A stretch of 64,000 nt of DNA, from positions 4,278,001 through 4,342,000 of the forward strand of contig NZ_LT906468.1 in the NCBI RefSeq assembly GCF_900187125.1, read 5' to 3'. The position numbers were made by a program, and so were the translations under genes. Below are positions 1 through 7,921 of this stretch, piece by piece. The notes under the pieces are model-generated. The model had not been told where the DNA came from. It saw only the letters and a program-made list of their open reading frames with translations, and did not search any database. Position 1 is the stretch's first letter. The number at the start of each line of letters is the position of its first letter. Source of the DNA: Sphingobacterium mizutaii (GTDB taxonomy: Bacteria > Bacteroidota > Bacteroidia > Sphingobacteriales > Sphingobacteriaceae).

Positions 1-154
1 AGCTTTGCTTCATCTGAAGTAGGATTTTTTTCAATTGCGCCAATTTCTCTACGTTAAGGACCAACTGGGAAACATCTGCGCTTTGTCCGAACAGCCTTTT
101 TGCTGGAATGGACAGGCAAAGGGATATTAGTAACATGAGCCAATGTTTTTTCAT
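1..154 (-). CDS. Conjugal transfer protein, N-terminal part (cut by window edge)
   Basis: This is the start of a leftward gene that runs off the window. The visible 51 codons read MKKHWLMLLISLCLS, a hydrophobic signal peptide, followed by a polar segment with VSQLVLNVEKLAQLKKIL. That pattern is familiar from the small secreted or periplasmic proteins that sit after traI in Bacteroidota conjugative elements, some of them annotated TerB-like. Its ATG overlaps the stop of the preceding tra gene by four bases, so the two are translationally coupled in the tra operon. The exact function is not known. The main uncertainty is that only the N-terminus is visible. Confidence 0.6.
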   Translation of the reverse strand, partial: MKKHWLMLLISLCLSIPAKRLFGQSADVSQLVLNVEKLAQLKKILLQMKQS

Positions 155-816
155 TTTTCAGATTTTATGGGTCCAAAGAGCTGTTGACCGGAGCTCACCT
201 CCGATCGCATGCGTTCCCTGATCCTGGAAGTGGTGTATGAATCATCCAGCCATCCCTTCGAGGTTGCCAGGAGCTCCAGCATCTGGTCATAAATTCCCCG
301 GATCCGGTACATCCGCTGGAAATAATCCATCTGGAGCCGATCGTTTACCAGAAGGGCACCCAGATCCTCAAGTACCCCATCACATTTTTCCAGAATCCCC
401 GAGTATGCCCTGTCCATCAAATGTTCCTCCTGGGCAGAGAACATATCGGTCGACCGAAAAAGCCCATTTACCTGCCGATAGTGCAACAGGATGCTGTAAT
501 GCATGCCAAGGATCTCTGGGACCAGCGGATGTTCCCTCAGGCCCGGACTGACAATGCCACGGGAACTGAAGAACAGCCCGTGAAGGTCAAGTTCCCTGCT
601 CCTGGATCCCTGGATATTTCCCCAGCCTGTCCGGAGTAGCCGCGAGCCATCCTCCAGAAGGTCCAAATAAGCCCGCTGGGCGGTAAGCTGCTGGGTGAGG
701 TATTCCTTCTGTATTTTTTTTTGGTGGATCCACTCCCTGAGGGTTTGGCAACTGCCGTTTTGGGCAAGCAGGGAAAGCACCCCAAATAACCAAATGGATA
801 TTTTCGTCTCTTTCAT
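151..816 (-). CDS. Conjugal transfer protein, TraI-region secreted protein
   Basis: A 221-residue protein with an N-terminal hydrophobic signal segment (IWLFGVLSLLAQNGSCQ) that ends near residue 24, followed by a mostly helical, charged region. It lies directly downstream of the TraI-like gene and shares its general design: signal peptide, helical body, about 220 residues. Both belong to the periplasmic part of the Bacteroidota Tra mating apparatus. No enzyme motif is visible. It may have arisen from its neighbour by duplication, because both carry similar helical segments around 'MDRAYSGILEKCDGVLEDL' and 'MEKVYAGILDRSISNLDQI'. It is operonic with both neighbours. The tra assignment is good, the precise role unknown. 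Confidence 0.65.
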   Translation of the reverse strand: MKETKISIWLFGVLSLLAQNGSCQTLREWIHQKKIQKEYLTQQLTAQRAYLDLLEDGSRLLRTGWGNIQGSRSRELDLHGLFFSSRGIVSPGLREHPLVPEILGMHYSILLHYRQVNGLFRSTDMFSAQEEHLMDRAYSGILEKCDGVLEDLGALLVNDRLQMDYFQRMYRIRGIYDQMLELLATSKGWLDDSYTTSRIRERMRSEVSSGQQLFGPIKSEK

Positions 817-821
817 ATGAG

Positions 822-1514
822 CTATTGTAAATTATACAGTTTTTTGATATTCTCGATCCGTCCCCTTTCTCCGGCCCTCTGGGTCCTAAGGATTAGATTC
901 TGTCGGTTGAAACCCACCAGGTCCATATATTTCCTGTAAATGTCGCTACCTACATTGTTGATGAGTTCCATTCGCTGCCTATCGGTCATGGCCAGGTGAA
1001 AGGACATCATTACCGTTCGGATCTGATCTAGGTTGGAGATACTCCTGTCCAGGATCCCAGCATAGACCTTCTCCATATGACCGATCTCTTCTGAGCTGAA
1101 CACCGGATCCCCTTTCAAAAGCTCCCAGACCCTTTGGTATTCCCTGACCAGTCCTAATTGGAGCCGAATCATCTGGCGGACCTGCTGGAAATTGGCAATG
1201 GCGGACCTGACCTTGCTAAACTGTTGGTAATGGTCTTGGTATTGCTCGGTATGTCTCTGGGTCCATTCGGAAATTTCCTGTAGCCTTAGCCTGCTCAGGG
1301 AATTCTCCAGTACCTTCTGTGCGTTCTGTAGCCAGATGGTACGGTTCTGTAACCTCTGTACCTTTAGGTCCACTGCTCGTACCACCCGTTTTATACCTGC
1401 CCTGATGACCTCGGCCAGTCCGATCTGGGCGTTTGTGCGAAGAAAGCCGCCAACCGCAAGGATCACCACCGTAAGGGCTATACATTTTCTGGTATATCTT
1501 TTCATCGTCCTCAT
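822..1514 (-). CDS. Conjugal transfer protein TraI-like
   Basis: A 230-residue secreted protein. A hydrophobic signal (ALTVVILAVGGFLRTNAQ) is followed by a long helical body that could form coiled coils. In Bacteroides-type conjugative elements the gene after the traG ATPase encodes such a protein, annotated TraI. The order here (DUF4134, DUF4133, TraG, then this gene) supports that. The start at 1514 overlaps the traG stop, and a second in-frame ATG three codons later (1505) is also possible. It probably acts in the periplasm as part of mating-pair formation. No catalytic motif is seen. Confidence 0.65.
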   Translation of the reverse strand: MRTMKRYTRKCIALTVVILAVGGFLRTNAQIGLAEVIRAGIKRVVRAVDLKVQRLQNRTIWLQNAQKVLENSLSRLRLQEISEWTQRHTEQYQDHYQQFSKVRSAIANFQQVRQMIRLQLGLVREYQRVWELLKGDPVFSSEEIGHMEKVYAGILDRSISNLDQIRTVMMSFHLAMTDRQRMELINNVGSDIYRKYMDLVGFNRQNLILRTQRAGERGRIENIKKLYNLQ

Positions 1515-3988
1515 ATTTTAATTAATCCGCTCCGGATGTCCCTTGCCATATCGGCAATTGCCCGGGAAAGGTCCCCCTGCTGTCGTCGGGTATATTCCGA
1601 TAGTTTCACCCGTTCCGATTCCTCTGTTGTATAGCATAGGTATTCCTCCAGGGACACTTGGGTACGGTATACCCTGGAATGGACACCTCCCAGTGAAATG
1701 AAAACTTCCTTATATTTCTGGGCGGGATCGTTGTCCCGGTTAACCGAGAGCACCATCGCCTTTTCCTTGTCTGTCAGGCCTAACAACTGCTGGACCTGGT
1801 CGAACCTGTTCAGGAACTTCCGCTGGTCCAACAGGATTTTGCAGTCGCTGTTATTGACTATGGCCTGTTTGACAATGGGTGAGGATATGATATCCTCGAT
1901 ATCCTGGGTTACCACGATTGCCTCACCGAAGAATTTGCGCACCGTCTTGAATAGGTATTTAATGTACTGGGCGAAACCTTCCTTCATCAACGCCTTCCAG
2001 GCTTCCTCGATCAGGATGACCTTTCGGACCCCTTCCAGCTTTCTCATCTTGCCTATGAAGACCTCCATGATGATGATGGTTACCACTGGAAAAAGGATGG
2101 GATGCTCCTTGATGCTGTCCAGCTCAAAGACTATGAACCTCTCCTCGAGAAGGTTGAGCTCCTCACGGGAATTGAGCAGGTAATCAAATTCGCCCCCTCT
2201 ATAGAATGGCCTGAGCACATATAGGAAGTTTTCGATGTCAAAGTCGCTCTGCCTGACCCCCTCTTCCCGCAGAGAGGGTACGTACAGGTCCCGTAGATAC
2301 TCATAGAAACTGTCAAAACATGGCCATATCTCAGTCCCCGCCGCCAGGTATCCGAAGTAACCTGCGATGGCATTGGAGAGTGCGACGTATTCCGAACGCC
2401 TGAAGGCCTCGTCATCCCTTTTCCAAAGGGCAAGGAGAAGGGTCTTGATGCTTTCCTTTTTCTCGGTATCCAGGTTATCTCCCTGACTGATGAAGAAAGG
2501 GTTGAAACTCACTGGATGCTCATCGCTATAGGTAAAATATCTTCCTCCGACCAACTGGCACAATCCACGGTAACTGTGCCCTACATCCACCAGTACAACA
2601 TGGCTGCCCTGTTGGTGGTAACTGCGTAGCATGTGGTTGGTAAAGAAGGATTTTCCGCTCCCTGTAGGTCCAAGGACAAATTTATTGCGGTTGGTACATA
2701 TCCCCTTGAGGATCGGCTCATCGGAGATATCCACATGGAGCGGCCTTCCCGAAAGGCGTTCTCCGAGCCGGATCCCGGTGGGGCTAATTGAAGTCTCGCT
2801 GCCGGTCTCCAGGTTGAGAAAGCAGCTCGCCTGTTCTGCAAAGGTCTCAAAGGTCTCGTTTACCGGAAGGTCGGCCGCATTACCGGGGACACCGGCCCAG
2901 AAGATCTGTGGTGCACCTACGCTTTCGTGCTTGCAAAGTGCGCCCATCTTGGACATGGCCGAGGTAACCATGTTCACGAGTGAAGGGAGCTCCTTATGGT
3001 CACACGTCCAGGCAAGGACGTTGAAATGTGCCCTTACGGGCAGGCGTTGCTGCGTGAGTGCCTCATGCAGGAAATCTTCTGTGGAATCCCTGGCAACCCT
3101 GTTCGCTCGGCTGTATGCCGATAGGGACTGAAGTCTCAGGCGCTTGCGCTCCAACCGCTTGATAGCCTCCTGCTTGTCGGACACCATTATGTACTGGTTA
3201 TAGACGTGGTCGCAGTTGAGAAGCAGTCCCAAGGGAGAGCTGAACCCCACACTGAAGCGCGTCCTTTCCGTGGAGTACCTCTCGTAGTCAAGCCTGCTCC
3301 CGCTCAGCGGGGGGAGATCCTGGGCATCGCTCAGGGTAAACAGCTGGCAGTGGCGGTCCCCGACCTTGATCCCATTGGAAAAATCGATATCCCTGATCAC
3401 AGGAGGGCCCTGTCCGTCTCCCAGGCCAAAGTAACGTTCGATCAGGCCCGTTCGGACGCCGGAGCTCTTTAGCTCACCTTCGGGCACCCTAGTAAGCCGG
3501 ACCAGGCCGGAATCCTCCAAGATCCTCTGGAACTGTCCGCAGGCCCCAAGAAATCCCTTCAGGGCTTCCGCTTCAATGGTTTCCTGCGGCACCAGGTTTC
3601 CCCGTACCAAGCTAGAGAAAAGGCTGCTCGCCCCCTTCCTGTGCGCGGGCGGTTTGGTCAACATGATATAGCATTGATGGTCAAGGTAGCTCCTTTCGTT
3701 AAAGTGGAGCTCGCTTGCCCTTTCCAGGAAACCTGCTTCCAGGTCCCCAAGGCCCGCTCGGAAGCGTTTTTTCTCGAACCAGTCCTGTTTATGCAGGATG
3801 CTGCCCTTGGGCAGGGCCTTGATGGCACTTATCCAGCTCTGGTGGAACGTCTCGAACTCTGCGTCCGATAAACTGAATATCTCCGGCATTTTGGCGCGAA
3901 AGACAAGGGTGAGGTCGCCCATCTTGCTAAGGATGCAGTCGTGCTCAATGTCCAGAAGGGGGAAGGCCAAGTTGAAGTCTATTTCCAT
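1511..3988 (-). CDS. traG: TraG-family conjugation ATPase (VirB4-like)
   Basis: Cytoplasmic ATPase that powers assembly of the conjugation machine. It has a Walker A motif (GPTGSGKS) near residue 443 and a Walker B (KVILIEEAWKAL) near residue 660, the typical VirB4/TraG arrangement. Using the ATG at 3988 gives 825 residues, a usual length for Bacteroidota TraG. That start has a strong GGAGG ribosome site just upstream, inside the end of the preceding gene, whereas the open frame continues to 4111 without such a site. It overlaps traF by a few bases and is followed immediately by the TraI-like gene, so it is part of one tra operon. Distinct from the VirD4-type coupling protein at 7922-9895. 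Confidence 0.9.
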   Translation of the reverse strand: MEIDFNLAFPLLDIEHDCILSKMGDLTLVFRAKMPEIFSLSDAEFETFHQSWISAIKALPKGSILHKQDWFEKKRFRAGLGDLEAGFLERASELHFNERSYLDHQCYIMLTKPPAHRKGASSLFSSLVRGNLVPQETIEAEALKGFLGACGQFQRILEDSGLVRLTRVPEGELKSSGVRTGLIERYFGLGDGQGPPVIRDIDFSNGIKVGDRHCQLFTLSDAQDLPPLSGSRLDYERYSTERTRFSVGFSSPLGLLLNCDHVYNQYIMVSDKQEAIKRLERKRLRLQSLSAYSRANRVARDSTEDFLHEALTQQRLPVRAHFNVLAWTCDHKELPSLVNMVTSAMSKMGALCKHESVGAPQIFWAGVPGNAADLPVNETFETFAEQASCFLNLETGSETSISPTGIRLGERLSGRPLHVDISDEPILKGICTNRNKFVLGPTGSGKSFFTNHMLRSYHQQGSHVVLVDVGHSYRGLCQLVGGRYFTYSDEHPVSFNPFFISQGDNLDTEKKESIKTLLLALWKRDDEAFRRSEYVALSNAIAGYFGYLAAGTEIWPCFDSFYEYLRDLYVPSLREEGVRQSDFDIENFLYVLRPFYRGGEFDYLLNSREELNLLEERFIVFELDSIKEHPILFPVVTIIIMEVFIGKMRKLEGVRKVILIEEAWKALMKEGFAQYIKYLFKTVRKFFGEAIVVTQDIEDIISSPIVKQAIVNNSDCKILLDQRKFLNRFDQVQQLLGLTDKEKAMVLSVNRDNDPAQKYKEVFISLGGVHSRVYRTQVSLEEYLCYTTEESERVKLSEYTRRQQGDLSRAIADMARDIRSGLIKI

Positions 3989-4320
3989 TTCTTTCCCTCC
4001 AAAGGCTTGATGCAGATAAAGGTCCTTCTGTCCCTCAAACGGACTGAGCTCGGCAGTTTTCTCCGCGCATACGACTTTAGAAGACCATGACGTCCATATC
4101 GCTTGCTCCATTTTTGGACCTGGGCGGTCCAGGCGAGGCCAATAAGGACAAGACCAGAAAGGCTCATGATCCTGGGTGCCCCCGAATAGTACAGTACCAG
4201 GAACAGCCCCAGCAAAAGAACGAATCCCAGGGCAAGCAAGGCGATGTACTGGGACTGGAGCCCATGGAACTCGATTGGCCTGTTGATATCCCTATGGATC
4301 CTGTATATTGAATTTCCCAT
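3979..4320 (-). CDS. traF: DUF4133 family conjugal transfer protein TraF
   Basis: A 113-residue membrane protein. A short N-terminal segment (MGNSIYRIHRDINRPIEF) is followed by two adjacent hydrophobic helices (residues about 25-65) and a basic C-terminus. 'Conserved N-terminal motif, two helices, position between DUF4134 and TraG' is the hallmark of TraF/DUF4133 in Bacteroidota conjugative transposons. It probably corresponds to a VirB3-like inner-membrane partner of the TraG ATPase. The longer open frame reaching 4434 is rejected because it would overlap most of traE; the ATG at 4320 follows the traE stop at once. Confidence 0.85.
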   Translation of the reverse strand: MGNSIYRIHRDINRPIEFHGLQSQYIALLALGFVLLLGLFLVLYYSGAPRIMSLSGLVLIGLAWTAQVQKWSKRYGRHGLLKSYARRKLPSSVRLRDRRTFICIKPLEGKKWK

Positions 4321-4322
4321 GG

Positions 4323-4670
4323 TCAACTGATTCCAAAAAACGATTCGATTACGGTTGTTACCACCACAAGGAAAACACAGCTCCCGAACCAGGCAGCGGC
4401 TACCTTTCCCGTATCGGGATCTCCATTGTTCCATTTCTGGAATACCTTGACCGCTCCGATGAGCCCCAAGAGTGCACCGACACCGTACATGAGCTGGGTA
4501 CCGGCACCAAAATAACTCCTTATCTGGGAATTTGCCGCTTCGATTCCGGCATTTCCATCCTGGCCAAGGCAGATTCCAGGGACCAGGGAATAGACAGCCA
4601 ACATCACTGCACCTGCACGCAGGTTCAACCCTATGGTCGCGCTATGGACCATTTCTATAGCTTTTTTCAT
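4323..4670 (-). CDS. traE: DUF4134 family conjugal transfer protein TraE
   Basis: A 115-residue inner-membrane protein with three hydrophobic stretches: a signal-like helix near residues 18-36, one near 58-76 (MYGVGALLGLIGAVKVF) and a last one near 92-112. The motif 'KVFQKWNNGDPDTGKVAAAWFGSC' is highly characteristic of DUF4134, the VirB2/TraE-type small protein at the head of Bacteroidota tra operons. It is followed within three bases by traF. It may be the pilin-like or core membrane component of the channel; that part is family knowledge and inference. Confidence 0.88.
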   Translation of the reverse strand: MKKAIEMVHSATIGLNLRAGAVMLAVYSLVPGICLGQDGNAGIEAANSQIRSYFGAGTQLMYGVGALLGLIGAVKVFQKWNNGDPDTGKVAAAWFGSCVFLVVVTTVIESFFGIS

Positions 4671-4794
4671 GAAACAAATAATTTTTTATGTTATTGAAAG
4701 GATGGCTTGTGGTCCCGTGACACCTGTGATACGATATAAAGAAGGTGTTTTCACCATGCAGGTTCCGGGAGCACAGGCCAACTCTCAACTTATT

Positions 4795-5241
4795 CTACAA
4801 TTGACCTATCCTCTCCCTTACTGTCGATTCGGGGACCTGGACACCGAAGTTTGCCAGCTCAACGAGGAGCGCCTCAATCAGGCTTCCATGGCGCGCCCAG
4901 TCCTTGGTGGGATTGAACTTTTCCAACAGGTCACGCAGGGAATCCCATTGGATTTCCGGCCCGCCTTCCGAGTTGCGATATGGCACAAGGTAAAGGCGCA
5001 GCTGCTCAAGGAATTCCTCGGAGAGCTCGTGATCGCTACCCGGGCCATCCTCGGAGCTTTCGCGCGAACCGATATGCAGGATGTCCCTGCTCTCCCTTTG
5101 AAGGCTTGAAAATCCATTACCCCTTTTGGACCGGCCCAGGAATCTCTTCCCGTAAAGGCTCGATAGGGCCCATCCATAATATATGGCCAGGGCGATCATA
5201 AGTGGGAGCAGGACCTGCGACCACGTCAGCTTTTCTAACAT
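4795..5241 (-). CDS. Tra-operon leader membrane protein, unknown
   Basis: A 148-residue protein with a single N-terminal membrane helix (VLLPLMIALAIYYGWALSSLYG, about residues 10-30) and an acidic soluble tail. The start at 5241 was chosen because it has a clear AAAGGAG ribosome site eight bases upstream, while the open frame extends to 5403 through sequence that looks non-coding. Proteins of this shape precede traE in many Bacteroidota elements and are left as hypothetical conjugation proteins. It is likely the first gene of the leftward tra operon. I do not recognise a domain. Confidence 0.6.
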   Translation of the reverse strand: MLEKLTWSQVLLPLMIALAIYYGWALSSLYGKRFLGRSKRGNGFSSLQRESRDILHIGSRESSEDGPGSDHELSEEFLEQLRLYLVPYRNSEGGPEIQWDSLRDLLEKFNPTKDWARHGSLIEALLVELANFGVQVPESTVRERIGQL

Positions 5242-5542
5242 TTTTTCTCCTTTAAATGGTTTATAACACGGGGCCGTCCCTTCTATGCGGGCAGCAGCCC
5301 AATTGTTCCACAAAATAAGATGGAAGGATTTTTTTGCACAAGTACAACTATTGGCTGTACCCAGGTTGTACCCTGGGGGGGCGTTACATACCGTTTTCCG
5401 CATTTCAGCCCCCTGGATACCACTGGACGCAACATTAATGTTCTGACCTACCTACGATTTTTTTCAGGAGGGGTTTTCTGGACCCCGACCGATTACCTTT
5501 GGACCGAAGGATTATTTTGCCAACACTAAAAACAACTTGGAC
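5242..5542. promoter_or_regulatory. Divergent intergenic region, possible oriT or operator
   Basis: This 300-base gap separates the leftward tra operon from the rightward primase-mob block, so it must carry divergent promoters. It contains an inverted repeat, GTACAAC at 5342-5348 and GTTGTAC at 5365-5371, and a short overlapping one, CCAGG/CCTGG at 5361-5376. A box TACCTTTG at 5494-5501 fits the Bacteroidota -7 consensus TAnnTTTG and would serve the primase gene. A regulator site or the transfer origin are both possible. The open frame across it looks non-coding. Confidence 0.4.
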
Positions 5543-6451
5543 ATGGAAGACAACAGAAGGAATGTTTCCCTACAGGAAATCCGGGACATGGACCTGGTGA
5601 GCTACCTGGCTAACCTTGGCCATGAACCCTCTAAGATCCGGAACAATGATTTTTGGTACCTCTCCCCGCTTCGGGACGAGACCGTCCCCTCCTTTAAGGT
5701 GAACCGCAGGATCAACAGGTGGTACGACCATGGTATGGGCCGGGGAGGAAACCTGATAGATTTTGCCATCCTCTACCAAAACTACAGCCTTTCCGAATTC
5801 CTAGCAGGGTTCAGGAACGGATCACCGGTCACGATGACCTCAACAAGGGCCTTGCGCCAACGGCCGGCCCGGCCCGAGAGCGGGATCAAAATAGTCGAGC
5901 AGAGGTCCCTGAGGTCCGACTCGCTGCTCCGGTACATCCAGGAACGCAGGGTTTCCGTACATATGGCCGACAGGTACTGTCGGGAGATAAATTATGAAAT
6001 ATCGGGGAACAGGTACCTGGGAATAGGGTTTCCCAATGATGGAGGAGGCTTTGAGATCCGTAGCCCCGATTATAAATTGGGCAGCTCACCCAAGGACATC
6101 TCAAGCCATGGGACGGGCAGCAGCGAGATCCTGGTCTTTGAGGGTTTCATGGATTTCCTGACATTCAGGACCCTACATCCGGAAATAGACGAATCAAGGG
6201 TGGACTTCATGGTCCTCAACTCCGTATCCTTCTTCGAAAGGGCAAGGGAAAAAATGGAAACACACCAGCAGATCTCCCTATACCTGGACCGTGACAGGGC
6301 AGGGTCCGAGCTGACCATGTACGCCCTGTCCCTGGACGATAGGTACAGGGACCAGAGCATCCTGTACAAGAACCACAAGGACCTTAATGACTGGGCCATG
6401 AATCCGGGGAGGTTGGCGGCACCTGCCCATGCCCGAAGAATATCCAGATAA
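5543..6451 (+). CDS. Toprim-domain primase-like protein of conjugative element (TraP-like)
   Basis: A 302-residue protein. Its N-terminal part (residues about 10-85) matches the CHC2 primase fold in the pattern '..FWYLSPLRDETVPSFKV..WYDHGMGRGG' but lacks the zinc cysteines. The C-terminal half is a Toprim domain with the acidic motif ILVFEGFMDF near residue 197 and LYLDRDRAG near 248. Such CHC2-Toprim proteins travel with Bacteroidota mobile elements and probably prime the complementary strand after transfer. An ATG at 5543 is preferred over the TTG two codons earlier. It is the first gene of the rightward block, 18 bases before the MobA-like gene. Confidence 0.82.
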   Translation: MEDNRRNVSLQEIRDMDLVSYLANLGHEPSKIRNNDFWYLSPLRDETVPSFKVNRRINRWYDHGMGRGGNLIDFAILYQNYSLSEFLAGFRNGSPVTMTSTRALRQRPARPESGIKIVEQRSLRSDSLLRYIQERRVSVHMADRYCREINYEISGNRYLGIGFPNDGGGFEIRSPDYKLGSSPKDISSHGTGSSEILVFEGFMDFLTFRTLHPEIDESRVDFMVLNSVSFFERAREKMETHQQISLYLDRDRAGSELTMYALSLDDRYRDQSILYKNHKDLNDWAMNPGRLAAPAHARRISR

Positions 6452-6469
6452 CCCCATAGACCACTCGAT

Positions 6470-6826
6470 ATGACAAGCGATCAGTTGCGCACCAAGGCCA
6501 TCACAATCAATTTCACGCAGGAGGAGTATGACGAACTGCAGAAACGGAAAGAGAACAGCACCTGCCCGAACATGGCACTTTACCTCAGAAAGAGGCTCTA
6601 TTCCCGCAAGATCGTCACCACGTTCCGGAACCGTTCACAGGACGACATCCTCGAGGAGATCTCGCGGTCCAGGAGATGCCTGGAGAGTGCCAGGGCCCAG
6701 CTGGCCCATGCGCTAACGGAAAGTCCGGAGAGGGCATATCTATTGGAAATCACGGATCGGATCGACCTGGAGATGCGAAAGCAGACCTCATTGGTAAAAA
6801 AACTCCTCTCGTTATGGTTGCCCTGA
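6470..6826 (+). CDS. MobA-like relaxosome accessory protein
   Basis: A 118-residue protein that begins MTSDQLRTKAITINFTQEE and continues with 'MALYLRKRLYSRK'. The beta strand followed by two helices is the ribbon-helix-helix design of MobA/MobC-type relaxosome proteins that bind oriT and help the relaxase nick. The C-terminal half is helical. It lies immediately upstream of the relaxase and overlaps its start by 13 bases, which implies coupled translation. Partner: the relaxase at 6814-7902. Confidence 0.75.
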   Translation: MTSDQLRTKAITINFTQEEYDELQKRKENSTCPNMALYLRKRLYSRKIVTTFRNRSQDDILEEISRSRRCLESARAQLAHALTESPERAYLLEITDRIDLEMRKQTSLVKKLLSLWLP

Positions 6827-7902
6827 CCCACGACCTGGCGGACGTATCCAGGATAATCGCCTACCACGAGAACAAGGTATCCTCTGGGATAGCAGAGTGC
6901 CTACTGGCAGCCAACATGCCACTTTCCTCAGTGGACCTTAGCTCCAGGCAGAAGAAATGGTACATGGTCAACCGGTGTACGCTCAATGCAAACATCAAGC
7001 TTCCCTGCCTGCACGCCATCCTTGGGTTCCACCCTCTTGACGGAAGGCTCTCCAATGCCCAGTTCAGCGAGATTGCCGAACGCTATATGGACCTTATTGG
7101 GTTTGGACATCAGCCCTTTTTGGTATATAGGCATACGGACACCTTCCACCCCCATTTGCACATCGTATCAACGAACATACGCAGCGATGGGAGCCAAATC
7201 TATACGCACAGGCTGGGGCAGCGGCTTTCCTTCCCCGCTGCAAAACGACTGGAAGATGATTTCGGACTGGTCAGCGCAATGGGATATGCACGTGACCAGC
7301 AGGAGCGTCCCTTGCCCAGGAAAGAGCTCCTCCAGGCCGGTCAGCCCCTCACAAAGGCTCTCCGTGACATATTGCTCTATCTCCAGGAAACATATAGCTT
7401 TTCAGATTTACAGGAATGGAACGCCCTGCTAAGGCCTTTCAATATACTTGCGCTGAGCCCCAGGGACTGTCCGGGCGAAGCGAAAAAAGGCCTGATCTAC
7501 TACATGACCGACAAATGCCAAAGGGCCATAAGCAAAGGGATCCCCGGCTCCCACCTCTCGCCCGGACTCCGTTCCCCCAACCCATACAGCCTGAAGGACT
7601 CCCCAGGGGCACTTACCTCCCGTTCACGTATACGCACCATCCTGCAGCGGGAACTGGAGAATTCCGGAAATAGGGAAAACTCTCTTGCAGATCGGCTCCG
7701 GAGACAGGGGATCGAACTTGTCGAGTCACCCGGTAAGCCCAAGGGTCCCTGCGAGATCGTGGTGGTCGACCACCTGATGCGGTGCGCGCTCCACGAGAAC
7801 AGGCTGGGCCTAGACATCAGCGCCCTCCGGATGGGCCAGCGGGAGGAATCCACCTCGGTAAAAAAACACAAAGTTCCCACGCACTGGTCACTTAAACTAT
7901 GA
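6814..7902 (+). CDS. MobB relaxase/mobilisation nuclease
   Basis: The 362-residue relaxase cuts one strand at oriT and leads it into the recipient. The metal-binding motif HTDTFHPHLHIV lies near residue 107, as in MobB/VirD2-type relaxases. The conserved N-terminus (MVALTHDLADVSRIIAYHENKV) identifies the start at 6814, which overlaps the MobA-like gene by 13 bases; the open frame extends 46 codons further upstream but only through the overlapping gene. A tyrosine candidate for nicking is Tyr in 'IIAYHENK'. The neighbours (MobA-like gene upstream, coupling protein downstream) give a standard Bacteroidota mob module. Confidence 0.88.
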   Translation: MVALTHDLADVSRIIAYHENKVSSGIAECLLAANMPLSSVDLSSRQKKWYMVNRCTLNANIKLPCLHAILGFHPLDGRLSNAQFSEIAERYMDLIGFGHQPFLVYRHTDTFHPHLHIVSTNIRSDGSQIYTHRLGQRLSFPAAKRLEDDFGLVSAMGYARDQQERPLPRKELLQAGQPLTKALRDILLYLQETYSFSDLQEWNALLRPFNILALSPRDCPGEAKKGLIYYMTDKCQRAISKGIPGSHLSPGLRSPNPYSLKDSPGALTSRSRIRTILQRELENSGNRENSLADRLRRQGIELVESPGKPKGPCEIVVVDHLMRCALHENRLGLDISALRMGQREESTSVKKHKVPTHWSLKL

Positions 7903-7921
7903 TACCCAAATCCCAACCGAA

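Noticed and set aside
5320..5529. Open frame of 69 residues between tra and primase
   Set aside because: It covers the divergent promoter region and inverted repeats, and does not look like a protein.
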